Part shown: in pieces, positions 16,392 through 24,624 of the stretch
Position numbering within the stretch: position 1 is the first letter of the stretch
Layout: each line of letters starts with the position of its first letter
NCBI GenBank assembly: GCA_031280335.1
Contig: JAITGZ010000041.1
Coordinates: 1 to 40,279 of the forward strand
From: Deltaproteobacteria bacterium
GTDB lineage: Bacteria > Desulfobacterota > Desulfovibrionia > Desulfovibrionales > Desulfovibrionaceae
DNA: 40,279 nucleotides
Direction of reading: 5' to 3'
Notes under the pieces: generated by a model
Database searches by the model: none
What the model was told of the DNA's origin: nothing
The model's input: only the letters and a program-made list of their open reading frames with translations
Translations under genes and position numbers: made by a program

Positions 16392-17408
16392 CTAAAAAAC
16401 AATGACGCTTCTGCCCAGTACTTTGCCGGCGGCCAGGCGTTCAGCGGCCTCGTTGAGTCCCGTGAGAGGGTATTGTTCCGTTACGCAGGGCGTGAGGAGA
16501 CCCTGGCGGACCAAGTCCACGGCATCGGTTACGCACTGTCTGGTCATGCCCAGGGAACCTTTGATGTTGATTTCTTTGAACATGGTCTGCCCCACCGGAA
16601 TGGAGAGGCTTTGATCCGTGGAGCCGACCAGGGCATACACCCCGCCCTTGCGCAGGGCGGCGGCCGAGATGTTGAAACTCTCCTGGCTGACCACATAATC
16701 AATAACCGCGTCCACGCCTTTGCCGCCGGTCAGGCGCAGGGTTTCCTGGAGCAGGTCTTTTTCCCGTGCATTGATGGTTTCGGCCGCGCCGAATTCACGG
16801 GCTTTGTCGAGTTTTTCTTTGGAACGCGCTGTGGCTATGACGCGGCATCCCGCCAGGCGCGCGATCTGTACCCCGTGCAGTCCAAGCCCCCCCACGCCGT
16901 AGATCAGCACGGTATCCGCAAGCCGCACCTGCGCCTGATCGCGTATGGCGTGCAGAGAGGTACAGATGGCATCGGGAATGGCGGCGGCGTCTGTAAAGCT
17001 GATGGTTTCGGGCAGGAGAGCCAATTGGTCTTCTTTGACCGTTACCAATTCAGCATGGCCGCCGGCGCACTCAAAACCCGTGCGAATCAGCCGCACGCAT
17101 AGGTTTTCGTGCCCGGAACGGCAGGCCGGGCAGCTTTTGCAGACATCGTACATATACACGACCACGCGGTCACCGGGGCTGCGGGCGCTCACGCCTGTGC
17201 CCACGGCCTCCACCACTCCGGCGATTTCATGTCCGGGGATATGGGGGAGCGTCAAGGCGGGGTTGCGTCCGGCGCGGATTTTCAGATCCCCGGGGCACAG
17301 GGCCGAGGCCTTGACCCGTACCAGAACCTCACCCGGACCGGGCAAGGGATCGGGCACATCCTCAAAGGCAAAGGGTTCGCCGAATTTTTTGATCAGGGCT
17401 GCTTTCAT
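16392..17408 (-). CDS. Zinc-dependent medium-chain alcohol dehydrogenase
   Basis: A 338-residue MDR-superfamily dehydrogenase. The catalytic zinc ligands are seen in ALCPGDLK (Cys38) and PGHEIAGVVE (His/Glu near 59), the structural zinc site in CKSCPACRSGHENLC (90-104), and the NAD(P)-binding loop in GVGGLGLHGVQIA near 173. It oxidises an alcohol or reduces an aldehyde/ketone in the cytoplasm; the substrate is unknown. AAGGA lies 7-8 bases upstream of the ATG. It follows the Mo subunit gene by 80 bases in the operon and could supply or remove an aldehyde or keto intermediate. Confidence 0.85.
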   Translation of the reverse strand: MKAALIKKFGEPFAFEDVPDPLPGPGEVLVRVKASALCPGDLKIRAGRNPALTLPHIPGHEIAGVVEAVGTGVSARSPGDRVVVYMYDVCKSCPACRSGHENLCVRLIRTGFECAGGHAELVTVKEDQLALLPETISFTDAAAIPDAICTSLHAIRDQAQVRLADTVLIYGVGGLGLHGVQIARLAGCRVIATARSKEKLDKAREFGAAETINAREKDLLQETLRLTGGKGVDAVIDYVVSQESFNISAAALRKGGVYALVGSTDQSLSIPVGQTMFKEINIKGSLGMTRQCVTDAVDLVRQGLLTPCVTEQYPLTGLNEAAERLAAGKVLGRSVIVF

Positions 17409-17488
17409 CAGAATGTCCTTGTAAAAATGCTTTGGAATGGTTTAACTTTGAGATCATACATGATCGGAACCCGCCATATTCAACATGT

Positions 17489-20116
17489 TCATTTCGAAAA
17501 TACTCCGGGCTGGCGGCCGATCGGGTACACCTTGACCTTGGGGGAGTTATCCAGGCCGCCGGAAATGGGATCCAGGTTTTCCGCTTCTTCTGCGGGCAGG
17601 AGTATGTTGAACCAAGCTCCTCCAGCTGGCATGACCGGGTTTATATAGTGTTCGTTGTAACCGCCGTAATTGCCGGGTATGCCCAGCACCTTGGGGTGGA
17701 TAAGCCCGGTAAGGCGCAGCTTGCCCCTAGTCTTGCCGTGCATGGACTCCACCCAGACTTCCTGACCGTCGTCCAGGGATTTTTCCTTGGCGGTGGCCGG
17801 GTGTATATGGATAAACATCTCGTAAGGGTCATCCTCGCGCAGCTCGTTGATCCAGGGATTGGCCATGTTGCCGCCTGTACCGTGCAGGCGGAAGCCGGTC
17901 TTCCAGTTGATGACGTAAAGATCGTATTCCGGCGGCGCTTCCCGGACATGGCTGGGGAACCAGAAGGGCACACCCGTGTAGTAGGCGAAAAAGTCTTTTT
18001 CCTCATTCACATAAGCGGGGTGGCGTATGCCGGCCTTGCGGAGATTTTCCCGCAGCTTCTTTGCGGTGCGCGGCAGACGCTCGAAATAGAAGGGGTGCCG
18101 TGTGGCGCTGCCCGGCCAATAGAAATAGTTGTAGCCTTTTTTGCCGGTGGCCGTGTATTTGTATAACTGCCCGGCCGCCTGGGCGGAGCGGTAGCTGTGC
18201 CCGTCGCCGAAGAGTTCGGCAATGAGGCGATCCCAGATATCCTCCAGGGGGTACTCCCGCTCCGGGTCAAGCCGGTGTTTTTCCGACAGGCGGTTCATCC
18301 GGTTGATCAAGCTGTGCATTTCCGGCAGGAATCCTCCCGCTCGGGCCAGGTCGTACAGTATCTGGTCGCTGCTTTTGGTGTCAAAGCGGCGGGGCACGGG
18401 ATTGCGCGCCAGGATCATTTCCAGCCCGCGCAGATCATCGTCAATGCTCTGTAAAGGCGGTTTGTAGATACGGATGCCGTCTTTTTCCAGAAAATGCGAG
18501 ACCGGCAGGATGATATCCGCAAGGCAGGAGGTTTCGTCAAAGTTGATGTTGATGCTGACCACCAGCGGCACCTTGCTCATGGCCTGGATCCAAAGATCCT
18601 GGTCGCTGATGCTGCGCACCGGGTTGGCACCCGCGAAGATAAAGAGTTCGATATCGTAGTCCAGATGATAACGTTTGGGGTCAAGAATATTACGTACCAC
18701 GATGGGCGGGGTGGTGTGCTTGTGCGGGAAGAACTCCCCGCCGTCGATATGGTGGGGGGGGAAGTGGAAGTCGCGGGGCACGGCCTCAACAATGGGCGTG
18801 ACCGTGCCGTCTTCGTCAGGCCGCAGTATATCGGGGCAAGGTCCGGGGCGGCTGCCTCCCGTACAGGCACCGGGCAGTTCCATGGCCCCCATGAGCATGT
18901 TGATGATCTTTACGCAGAGATCAAAATGGGTGCCGTTGCGGTGCGAGCAGGCACCCCGGCCGGAACCGCCCATCTGCACGGGCCGGAAGGGGAATTCAAA
19001 ACCGTCAATGACAATGGTCTTGCCCAGGCAGGCGTGTTCCACAAACTCCCTGGTGACCGTGCGGATGTCTTCCGCCGTAATGCCGGTGATTTTTTCCGCC
19101 CATTCCGGCGTGTATAAACGCATGCCGTTTTTCAGCAAACGAAAGCCTGTGCTGACTGGTTCTCCTTCCACTTCCAGGTCGGCGTCCAGTATGGGGTCCC
19201 GCACCTGGTCAAAAGGACGTGGTCCGTCGCTGCCCAGCATGAGCGGCTTGCCGCTTTGCGCATCACGCAGATAGGTGCCGTCAGGCGAGATGAGGTATGG
19301 CGCGTTGGTGCGTTCTTTCAGAAAATGCTCATCGTACGTGCCCAGCTCAAAGAGTATGCCGTGGATCATGGCCAGGGCAAAGGCCAGCTCCGTGCCCGGC
19401 AGAATGGGCAGCCACCTGTGGGCCTTGGAGGCTTCGGGCGAATGGCGCGGGTCAATGACCACCAGCTTCATGCCGCGTTCCAGGGCCCTGGTCAGACGTG
19501 CGGTGGAGTGCGGGCAGACAGTGTTGCCGCCCACAGTGCGTCCCGGCGCGATGAGATAGGTGCAGTATTCCAGGTCGGCAATCTGCTCCGGGTGCTGCGC
19601 GTGGACCAGGTTGGAAGCGAAGTGGATGGGGCAGAGTATGCCGTGGGAAGGCACATTGTTGGGCGTGCCGAAGGCTGTTGCAAAGATGCTGCCGTGGGCC
19701 ATACCCCCGGTCTCCGGGTTTTTGAGCATGATTTCACGCGCGAAAAGTTCATCGCAAACGCCCCAGCCCTCCATAAAGGCCATCTTGCGGGGGTCTGAAG
19801 CGCGTATTGCCCGCATTTTGGAGCCGATGAGCGCATATGCCTCATCCCAGGAAATGGCCTCCCAACCCGGATCTTCCGTGAGTCCTTTTTTGGGGTTGGT
19901 GCGGCGCATGGGGGAGCGGACGCGCTTGGGATCGTAATAACCCGGAATGGAGGCCAGCCCGCCCCGCATACAGAGTTTGCCCCGGTTGGTGGGCGTATCC
20001 GGGTCGCCGATGGTTTCCGTGACCACGCCGTCTTCCATGCGTATGAGCATGCCGCAGTCGTTCTGCAGGCACATGGCGCACCAACCCTTCAGCCAAACGG
20101 TATTTCCTTCAGACAT
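17489..20116 (-). CDS. Molybdopterin (Mo-bisPGD) oxidoreductase catalytic subunit
   Basis: An 875-residue DMSO-reductase-family catalytic subunit. The N-terminal iron-sulfur motif is Cys13-x2-Cys16-x4-Cys21 with Cys49 (KLCMRGG), one residue longer in the middle than the usual CxxCxxxC. The likely Mo ligand is Cys162 in PSHGILCPIHFAS, as in thiosulfate/polysulfide reductases, Nap and acetylene hydratase. Cofactor loops follow (YLIAPGRTVGGNT near 215, VVIDPRHSPEA near 245, FAGANPVRSIS near 505, DIILPVSHFLEKDG near 548), and the C-terminal cap starts near 740. There is no twin-arginine signal, so it should act in the cytoplasm. Its partners are the ferredoxin and NrfD gene products downstream. 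The subfamily and substrate cannot be assigned; hydroxylase/transhydroxylase or acid-oxidising roles are possible. AAAGGA lies 7 bases before the ATG. Confidence 0.88.
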   Translation of the reverse strand: MSEGNTVWLKGWCAMCLQNDCGMLIRMEDGVVTETIGDPDTPTNRGKLCMRGGLASIPGYYDPKRVRSPMRRTNPKKGLTEDPGWEAISWDEAYALIGSKMRAIRASDPRKMAFMEGWGVCDELFAREIMLKNPETGGMAHGSIFATAFGTPNNVPSHGILCPIHFASNLVHAQHPEQIADLEYCTYLIAPGRTVGGNTVCPHSTARLTRALERGMKLVVIDPRHSPEASKAHRWLPILPGTELAFALAMIHGILFELGTYDEHFLKERTNAPYLISPDGTYLRDAQSGKPLMLGSDGPRPFDQVRDPILDADLEVEGEPVSTGFRLLKNGMRLYTPEWAEKITGITAEDIRTVTREFVEHACLGKTIVIDGFEFPFRPVQMGGSGRGACSHRNGTHFDLCVKIINMLMGAMELPGACTGGSRPGPCPDILRPDEDGTVTPIVEAVPRDFHFPPHHIDGGEFFPHKHTTPPIVVRNILDPKRYHLDYDIELFIFAGANPVRSISDQDLWIQAMSKVPLVVSININFDETSCLADIILPVSHFLEKDGIRIYKPPLQSIDDDLRGLEMILARNPVPRRFDTKSSDQILYDLARAGGFLPEMHSLINRMNRLSEKHRLDPEREYPLEDIWDRLIAELFGDGHSYRSAQAAGQLYKYTATGKKGYNYFYWPGSATRHPFYFERLPRTAKKLRENLRKAGIRHPAYVNEEKDFFAYYTGVPFWFPSHVREAPPEYDLYVINWKTGFRLHGTGGNMANPWINELREDDPYEMFIHIHPATAKEKSLDDGQEVWVESMHGKTRGKLRLTGLIHPKVLGIPGNYGGYNEHYINPVMPAGGAWFNILLPAEEAENLDPISGGLDNSPKVKVYPIGRQPGVFSK

Positions 20117-20134
20117 GGCGGGTCCTTTGTTACC

Positions 20135-21439
20135 TCAAAATCCCATAAGCAGGGTCGGTAAAAAGAGTACTACGTGCGGCCAGGCAATCAAGACCGCCAG
20201 CAAAGCTATGGCGGCGAGCATAAAGGGGGCCACGCCCCGGTAGAGCAGCCCCAGGTTGTAGCCCGAAAGGCTTTTCAGCACAAAGACGTTGAGTCCAATG
20301 GGCGGGGAGATCTGGCCGATGTTGATGATGACCATGTTCACGATGCCCCACCAGACCAGGGAATAACCCATGCCGGTGATGATGGGCACTACCAGGGGCA
20401 GGGTGATGAGCATGGCGGCCAGACAGTCGAAGATCGCGCCCATGATAAAATAAACGAACATGAGCAGGGTAATGATCAGCCAGTTGGGCATGCCTGCGGC
20501 GGTAATGGCGTCAACCGTCACCTGCGCTATGCCGGAGAGGGCGATGAAGTAGCCGAAGATACCCGCGCCGATCATGATAATGTAAATCATGCCCATGGCC
20601 ACCACAGTGTCTTTGATGATCGCGCCGATGGTCTTGCGGTTGATCGCTTTACGGATGACGGCGAAGATAAGTGAAAGCACGCAGCCCACAGCCGCGCCTT
20701 CGTTCACGGTAAAGATGCCCGCGTAGATGCCGCCCAGTACGCCCAAAAGCAGCAAGATGGCGGCCCAGCTTTTTTTGAAGGCGTCAAGGACTTCCATGGC
20801 GCTCCGGCGTTGCCCCGCCGGTCCGGCTTGAGGATTGACAAGGCAGATCAGCCACACGGTAACGAAGAAGAGCAGAATGCACAGCATGGCGGGAATGAAA
20901 GCGGCCATGAAGAGTTCCACAATGAACTGGCCGGTCATGACCGCATAGAGTACCAGGGGAACTGAGGGAGGCACCAGGGTGCCCAGGCACCCGCCCGCAG
21001 CAATGACTCCTGTGGCTAAATATTTTGAATAATTACGGTTAATCATTTCAGGCAGGGCTACACTGGTAAAGGTGGCCGTGGTGGCCGCCGACGAGCCGCA
21101 GATGGCACCGAAAAAGCCGCAGCCGGCCACGGTGGCCATGGCCAGCCCGCCCCGGAAGTGCCCCACGCAGACATGAGCCAGCCGGTACAGATCGCCGGAC
21201 AGACCGGAAATGGTCGCCAGATTCCCCATGAGCAGGAACATGGGTGCCACGGCCGTATCCGGGCTGGAAAATTTGGCCATCACCTCTGTGGAGAGAAAAC
21301 TCATGGCGGCGGGGCGGCCGATGATGGCAGCGCAGCCGGCCAGGCCGGCCACGCACATGGCGATGCCGATGGGTACGCGCAGGATGATTAGGGCGAACAT
21401 GCCCGCTATGCCGAAGATGGCGAGGGTGGTGGGTTCCAT
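20135..21439 (-). CDS. dctM: TRAP transporter large membrane subunit (DctM family)
   Basis: A 434-residue protein with about 12 hydrophobic helices, the ion-coupled permease of a TRAP transporter. Family landmarks include LRVPIGIAM near 20-28, APMFLLMGNLA near 65, GFFGAICGSSAATTATF near 105, TLVPPSVPLVLYA near 152 and the mirror motif GQISPPIGLNVFV near 375. The ATG at 21439 overlaps the dctQ stop (TGATG), with AAGGAGG upstream. It works with the Q and P subunits to import an organic anion with sodium. It ends 19 bases before the Mo subunit gene starts, tying uptake directly to that enzyme. Confidence 0.92.
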   Translation of the reverse strand: MEPTTLAIFGIAGMFALIILRVPIGIAMCVAGLAGCAAIIGRPAAMSFLSTEVMAKFSSPDTAVAPMFLLMGNLATISGLSGDLYRLAHVCVGHFRGGLAMATVAGCGFFGAICGSSAATTATFTSVALPEMINRNYSKYLATGVIAAGGCLGTLVPPSVPLVLYAVMTGQFIVELFMAAFIPAMLCILLFFVTVWLICLVNPQAGPAGQRRSAMEVLDAFKKSWAAILLLLGVLGGIYAGIFTVNEGAAVGCVLSLIFAVIRKAINRKTIGAIIKDTVVAMGMIYIIMIGAGIFGYFIALSGIAQVTVDAITAAGMPNWLIITLLMFVYFIMGAIFDCLAAMLITLPLVVPIITGMGYSLVWWGIVNMVIINIGQISPPIGLNVFVLKSLSGYNLGLLYRGVAPFMLAAIALLAVLIAWPHVVLFLPTLLMGF

Positions 21440-21945
21440 CACGCCTCCTTGGGGGTGGAGAGGTTGCGGATGCCGTTTATTATGGGAGTCAGGGCAGCGA
21501 TGGAGGCAAAGAGGAAACATGCGGCCACCAGGGTCCACCACGGTTCCAGGGGAACGCCCAGCACCTGCGTAACCTCATTGTTCTCCCCCATGTACTCCGC
21601 CGCCTTCCATACCTCCCAGGCGATGCCCATAAAGATGCAGGCAGTGAGTATATTGGCCAGTACCGCCAGGATGCTTCCAACTTTTTTACCCACCACGAGT
21701 ACGATGAATTCCACGGCAATATTGCCTTCTTTCATCAGCAGTACCGGCATGGTCAGGCCCACGCACACCGCGATGAACAGCGAGAGCAAATCGCGTACGC
21801 CCGTGATGGGCGCGTTGAAGCAATAGCGCATGATGACATCCGCCGCGATGGAACAGGAAAGCACCACCAAACCGGTTATGCCGATGATGGCAAGCATCCA
21901 GGCAATTCTGGTGACTGTTCGGATAAAAAGTTCAAGCGCACGCAT
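21439..21945 (-). CDS. dctQ: TRAP transporter small membrane subunit (DctQ family)
   Basis: A 168-residue protein with four hydrophobic helices, typical of the small TRAP membrane subunit. The start at 21945 (MRALELFIRTV) is chosen because AGGAAAGG precedes it and the family begins here. A longer in-frame reading extends to 22155 through the MITE inserted upstream, but that part encodes only element sequence. The MITE separates this gene from dctP. It overlaps dctM by TGATG. Confidence 0.88.
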   Translation of the reverse strand: MRALELFIRTVTRIAWMLAIIGITGLVVLSCSIAADVIMRYCFNAPITGVRDLLSLFIAVCVGLTMPVLLMKEGNIAVEFIVLVVGKKVGSILAVLANILTACIFMGIAWEVWKAAEYMGENNEVTQVLGVPLEPWWTLVAACFLFASIAALTPIINGIRNLSTPKEA

Positions 21946-21963
21946 TCGGAATCCTTTCCTGTA

Positions 21964-22195
21964 GAGGAAACACTGATTAATTCGGGGCTTCGCCCCGAAC
22001 CCCGCTGGGGGGAATAAGAAAGGGGCATGTTCGCCCAGGCGCAGCCTTATCCTTGCGCTATCCGTTAGGGTGCCTTGCCGCCTAAGGGATAGCGCAAGGG
22101 GGCAAAAGGGGCATGTTTGCCCAGGCGTTGCTTTACCTCTGCCATCCCTCTGCACAACGGCAAGGCACCCTCAAGAGAATAAATCAGCGTTTCCC
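21964..22195 (+). mobile_element. MITE copy 2, enlarged, inserted between dctP and dctQ
   Basis: A 232 bp version of the element at 5086-5229 with the same ends and TA flanks (21962-21963 and 22196-22197). It carries about 88 extra bases. These include a duplicate of the internal GGGGCATGTTcGCCCAGGCG segment and a long hairpin (CCTTGCGCTATCC pairing with GGATAGCGCAAGG). The dctP stop codon TAG is made of the TA flank and the first element base. It sits inside the TRAP operon. Confidence 0.85.
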
Positions 22196-23256
22196 TAAAT
22201 CTTATTGGTTTTGATGTATTCGCGGGCCTTGGTCACTTCCTCGATATACATTTCATAAACCGGCGGGAAGCGCTTGTCGGTTTTGAGCCATCCCTGCACT
22301 GCCGAATCCAGGGCTTTTTTCCATTCCGCAGCCAGGGTTTCGTCCAGATCGATGTTGGTGGAGCGGGGGTCGGCGCGCTCGCGTTTTTCCACGCCGGCGT
22401 TAAAATCATCCCATTCCTTGGAATAGGTGATGCCAAGTTCCAGGCCGCTGTGCTTGAGCAGAATGTCCTTGGCCGCTGCCGGCAGTTTGTCGAAGGAGCG
22501 TTTGCTGATGACAATGGGGAAGAGGTTGGTGCCGAAGGGAATATAGGTGTGGCACTTAGCCACATCCACCACGCGGAAGGTCTCCATGCCCTGCCATTCT
22601 CCCACCGTACCCTGCATGACGTTGCGGCTGATGTTTTCCGCGACTTTGGAGATGCTTTCGGCCACCGGGGTGCCGCCTGCCGCCAGGATTAGGTCCTGCT
22701 GCATCTTGCCGGCGGTGCGGATTTTCAGCCCGGCCATATCCTTGGGGCTGCGCACAGGTTTGATGGTGTGCAGAAAGTACTGGGCCTGGGCGTTCATGCT
22801 CAGGGGAATAATGTCGCGCCAGCCGCTGAACGCGTTTTTCAAGTACATGTTGTGTACGGCAATGGTGGCTTCCAGCATGTTGTAGGCCACAAAGGGCACA
22901 TTGGTCACTGTGGCTTCGGGGAACCGCCCCGGCGTGTAGGGTACGCTGGCCCCCAGGGTGATGTCGGCCACGCCGTCGATGATCATCTTGAGCTGCTGGG
23001 TGGGGTCGGGGCCAAGCTGTCCGTTGGGGTAGAAGTCGATTTTAAGCACCCCTTCCCCGGCCTGGTTGATTTTGTTGATCCAAGGGATGAGTACCTTGAC
23101 CGGGGAAAAAGCCTGCGCCGGTTCATAGGTGCCGAACTTCAGCACTGTGGGCGCGGCTTGGGCCCTGCGCAGCACTGCGGGAAAACCGATGGACGCCGCA
23201 GCCAAACCGCCGACGGCAATGCCTTTGAGAAATTTACGCCTGGTGTAAGTAGTCAT
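22195..23256 (-). CDS. dctP: TRAP transporter substrate-binding protein (DctP family)
   Basis: A 353-residue periplasmic solute receptor. The N-terminus RRKFLKGIAVGG is a twin-arginine signal ending near AQA (residues 31-33), followed by the mature DctP fold. MAGLKIRTAGK near 168 contains the conserved arginine that binds the substrate carboxylate in almost all characterised members, and GEWQGMETFRV near 213 lies in the second lobe. The ligand is therefore probably a carboxylate, but its identity is not readable. The start at 23256 has GGAGG 6 bases upstream. It lies 100 bases after the M24 gene. Its stop codon coincides with the MITE insertion site, so the C-terminus may be intact or slightly altered. 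Confidence 0.9.
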   Translation of the reverse strand: MTTYTRRKFLKGIAVGGLAAASIGFPAVLRRAQAAPTVLKFGTYEPAQAFSPVKVLIPWINKINQAGEGVLKIDFYPNGQLGPDPTQQLKMIIDGVADITLGASVPYTPGRFPEATVTNVPFVAYNMLEATIAVHNMYLKNAFSGWRDIIPLSMNAQAQYFLHTIKPVRSPKDMAGLKIRTAGKMQQDLILAAGGTPVAESISKVAENISRNVMQGTVGEWQGMETFRVVDVAKCHTYIPFGTNLFPIVISKRSFDKLPAAAKDILLKHSGLELGITYSKEWDDFNAGVEKRERADPRSTNIDLDETLAAEWKKALDSAVQGWLKTDKRFPPVYEMYIEEVTKAREYIKTNKI

Positions 23257-23355
23257 GGGAACCTCCGTAGCAAAGGAATGGTTTGATGCAGTTTTGCCAT
23301 AAATTCCATAAACAGCAACCCCCATCGCCTGCTTGTGGGCGCGGGCGAAAGACGG

Positions 23356-24612
23356 TCAAAAAACCTCGCATCCCGGCAGGCCGCAGGATATGAGATGGTC
23401 ACTGGGAAAATTTGTGATGATTTCACAGCCGTTTTTGGTAACCACCACCTCCTCTTCAATGCGGGCCGCGCCGGAGCCGTCAGCCGAACCGCACCATGTT
23501 TCCACGGCAAAGACCATGCCTTCCTTGAGTTCCGTGGGATAGTCGAAGTTGAAGCGGCGGGACAGGATGGGCCTCTCCCATAGGGAAAGGCCGATGCCGT
23601 GCCCGTACTGCAAAAGGTAGGCTTCATGTTCGTCTTTTAGGCCAAAGGCTTCAGGCGCCGGCCAGGCGGCGGCCACATCGGCCGTGCTGGCCCCGGGTTT
23701 GATGCGGTCAATGGAGTCCGAGAGCCAGCGTGAAGCTTTTTCGTACGCCTCCATCTGGTATTTGTTTGGTTTGCCGCAGATGAAAGTTCGGTAATAACAG
23801 GTGCGGTAGCCGTTAAAGGAGTGCATGATGTCCAGAAAAACCATGTCGCCCGGCTGAATGATGCGGTCCGCAAAAGTGTGGGAGTGGGGCATGCCCCGTG
23901 GTCCGGAATTGGCGTTTACCGCCTCTACCCATTCGGAACCCAGACGGTACAGGGAGTCGTTGGCAACGGCCACCAGCTCGTTTTCACGGCGTCCGGGCCG
24001 TATGGCCCGGACTATGTCCGTATAGGCGGCGTCCACCATGGCGGCGGCCTGCTTAAGCAAATCTATTTCATCCGGGGTTTTGATCTCCCTGGCGTCCAGC
24101 AGGGCCTGCATGCCGTCCCTGACCTTGATGCCTTCATCCTGGAGCGCCTGCAGCATGGACATTTCCATAAGATCCACGCCCAGCGGCTCGTTGTCGCAAC
24201 CCATGCCGGCGAGGGTTTCTTTTATTTGGCGCGCGAAGGTCTTCTGCACCTCCATGGAGGGAGGCAGCGCGCCGCACATGTTGGAGATGGGCGGAGAAAG
24301 GCGGTCTTCCAGCCAGGGGCAGGTGAGGCGTTTGGCCGGCACGGCCGGGTCAAAGAGCCAGGGTTTACCTTTGGCCGGGCACAGGGCGTAACGGTTCATC
24401 TTGTCGCGGCACCACTGGCCGATATGGGTGCCCGTCACATAGCGGATATTGTCGAAGTTGAAGACCAGCACAGCGCCCAGGCCGTGGGCGCGCAGGGCTT
24501 CCTGCGCCCTGGCGATGCGCTCGCGGATAAGGCGCCGGAAATCAACCCCGGCTTCCCAGTCTTTGTCCATAGTTCCGAAACGGGCTGTGGCATGGGGGTG
24601 GTTGTAGAGCAT
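23356..24612 (-). CDS. M24 (creatinase/aminopeptidase P fold) protein lacking one metal ligand
   Basis: A 418-residue protein with an N-terminal creatinase-like domain (to ~175) and a C-terminal pita-bread domain. Metal-site positions are Asp261 (VFLDIM), His338 (QYGHGIGL), Glu371 (FAVETW) and Glu386 (RIEEE). The second aspartate of the family, expected in a GYxxDxTR motif, is Cys272 in GYRTCYYRTF. Peptidases of the fold need this Asp, whereas creatinase and ectoine hydrolase lack the metal site and hydrolyse small C-N bonds. A creatinase-like hydrolase is therefore more likely than an Xaa-Pro aminopeptidase. PHSHTFADR near 242-250 supplies a candidate catalytic His. AAAGGAGA precedes the ATG, and the gene follows E2 by 12 bases. 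Confidence 0.82.
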   Translation of the reverse strand: MLYNHPHATARFGTMDKDWEAGVDFRRLIRERIARAQEALRAHGLGAVLVFNFDNIRYVTGTHIGQWCRDKMNRYALCPAKGKPWLFDPAVPAKRLTCPWLEDRLSPPISNMCGALPPSMEVQKTFARQIKETLAGMGCDNEPLGVDLMEMSMLQALQDEGIKVRDGMQALLDAREIKTPDEIDLLKQAAAMVDAAYTDIVRAIRPGRRENELVAVANDSLYRLGSEWVEAVNANSGPRGMPHSHTFADRIIQPGDMVFLDIMHSFNGYRTCYYRTFICGKPNKYQMEAYEKASRWLSDSIDRIKPGASTADVAAAWPAPEAFGLKDEHEAYLLQYGHGIGLSLWERPILSRRFNFDYPTELKEGMVFAVETWCGSADGSGAARIEEEVVVTKNGCEIITNFPSDHLISCGLPGCEVF

Positions 24613-24624
24613 GGGGAATCTCCT

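Noticed and set aside
21946..22155. N-terminal extension of DctQ into the MITE
   Set aside because: The extra 70 residues come from repeat DNA; the family start and a good ribosome binding site are at 21945.
23356..24612. M24 protein as a DddP-type DMSP lyase
   Set aside because: As I recall, DddP keeps the metal aspartate that is Cys272 here, and no acrylate or DMSP genes accompany it.
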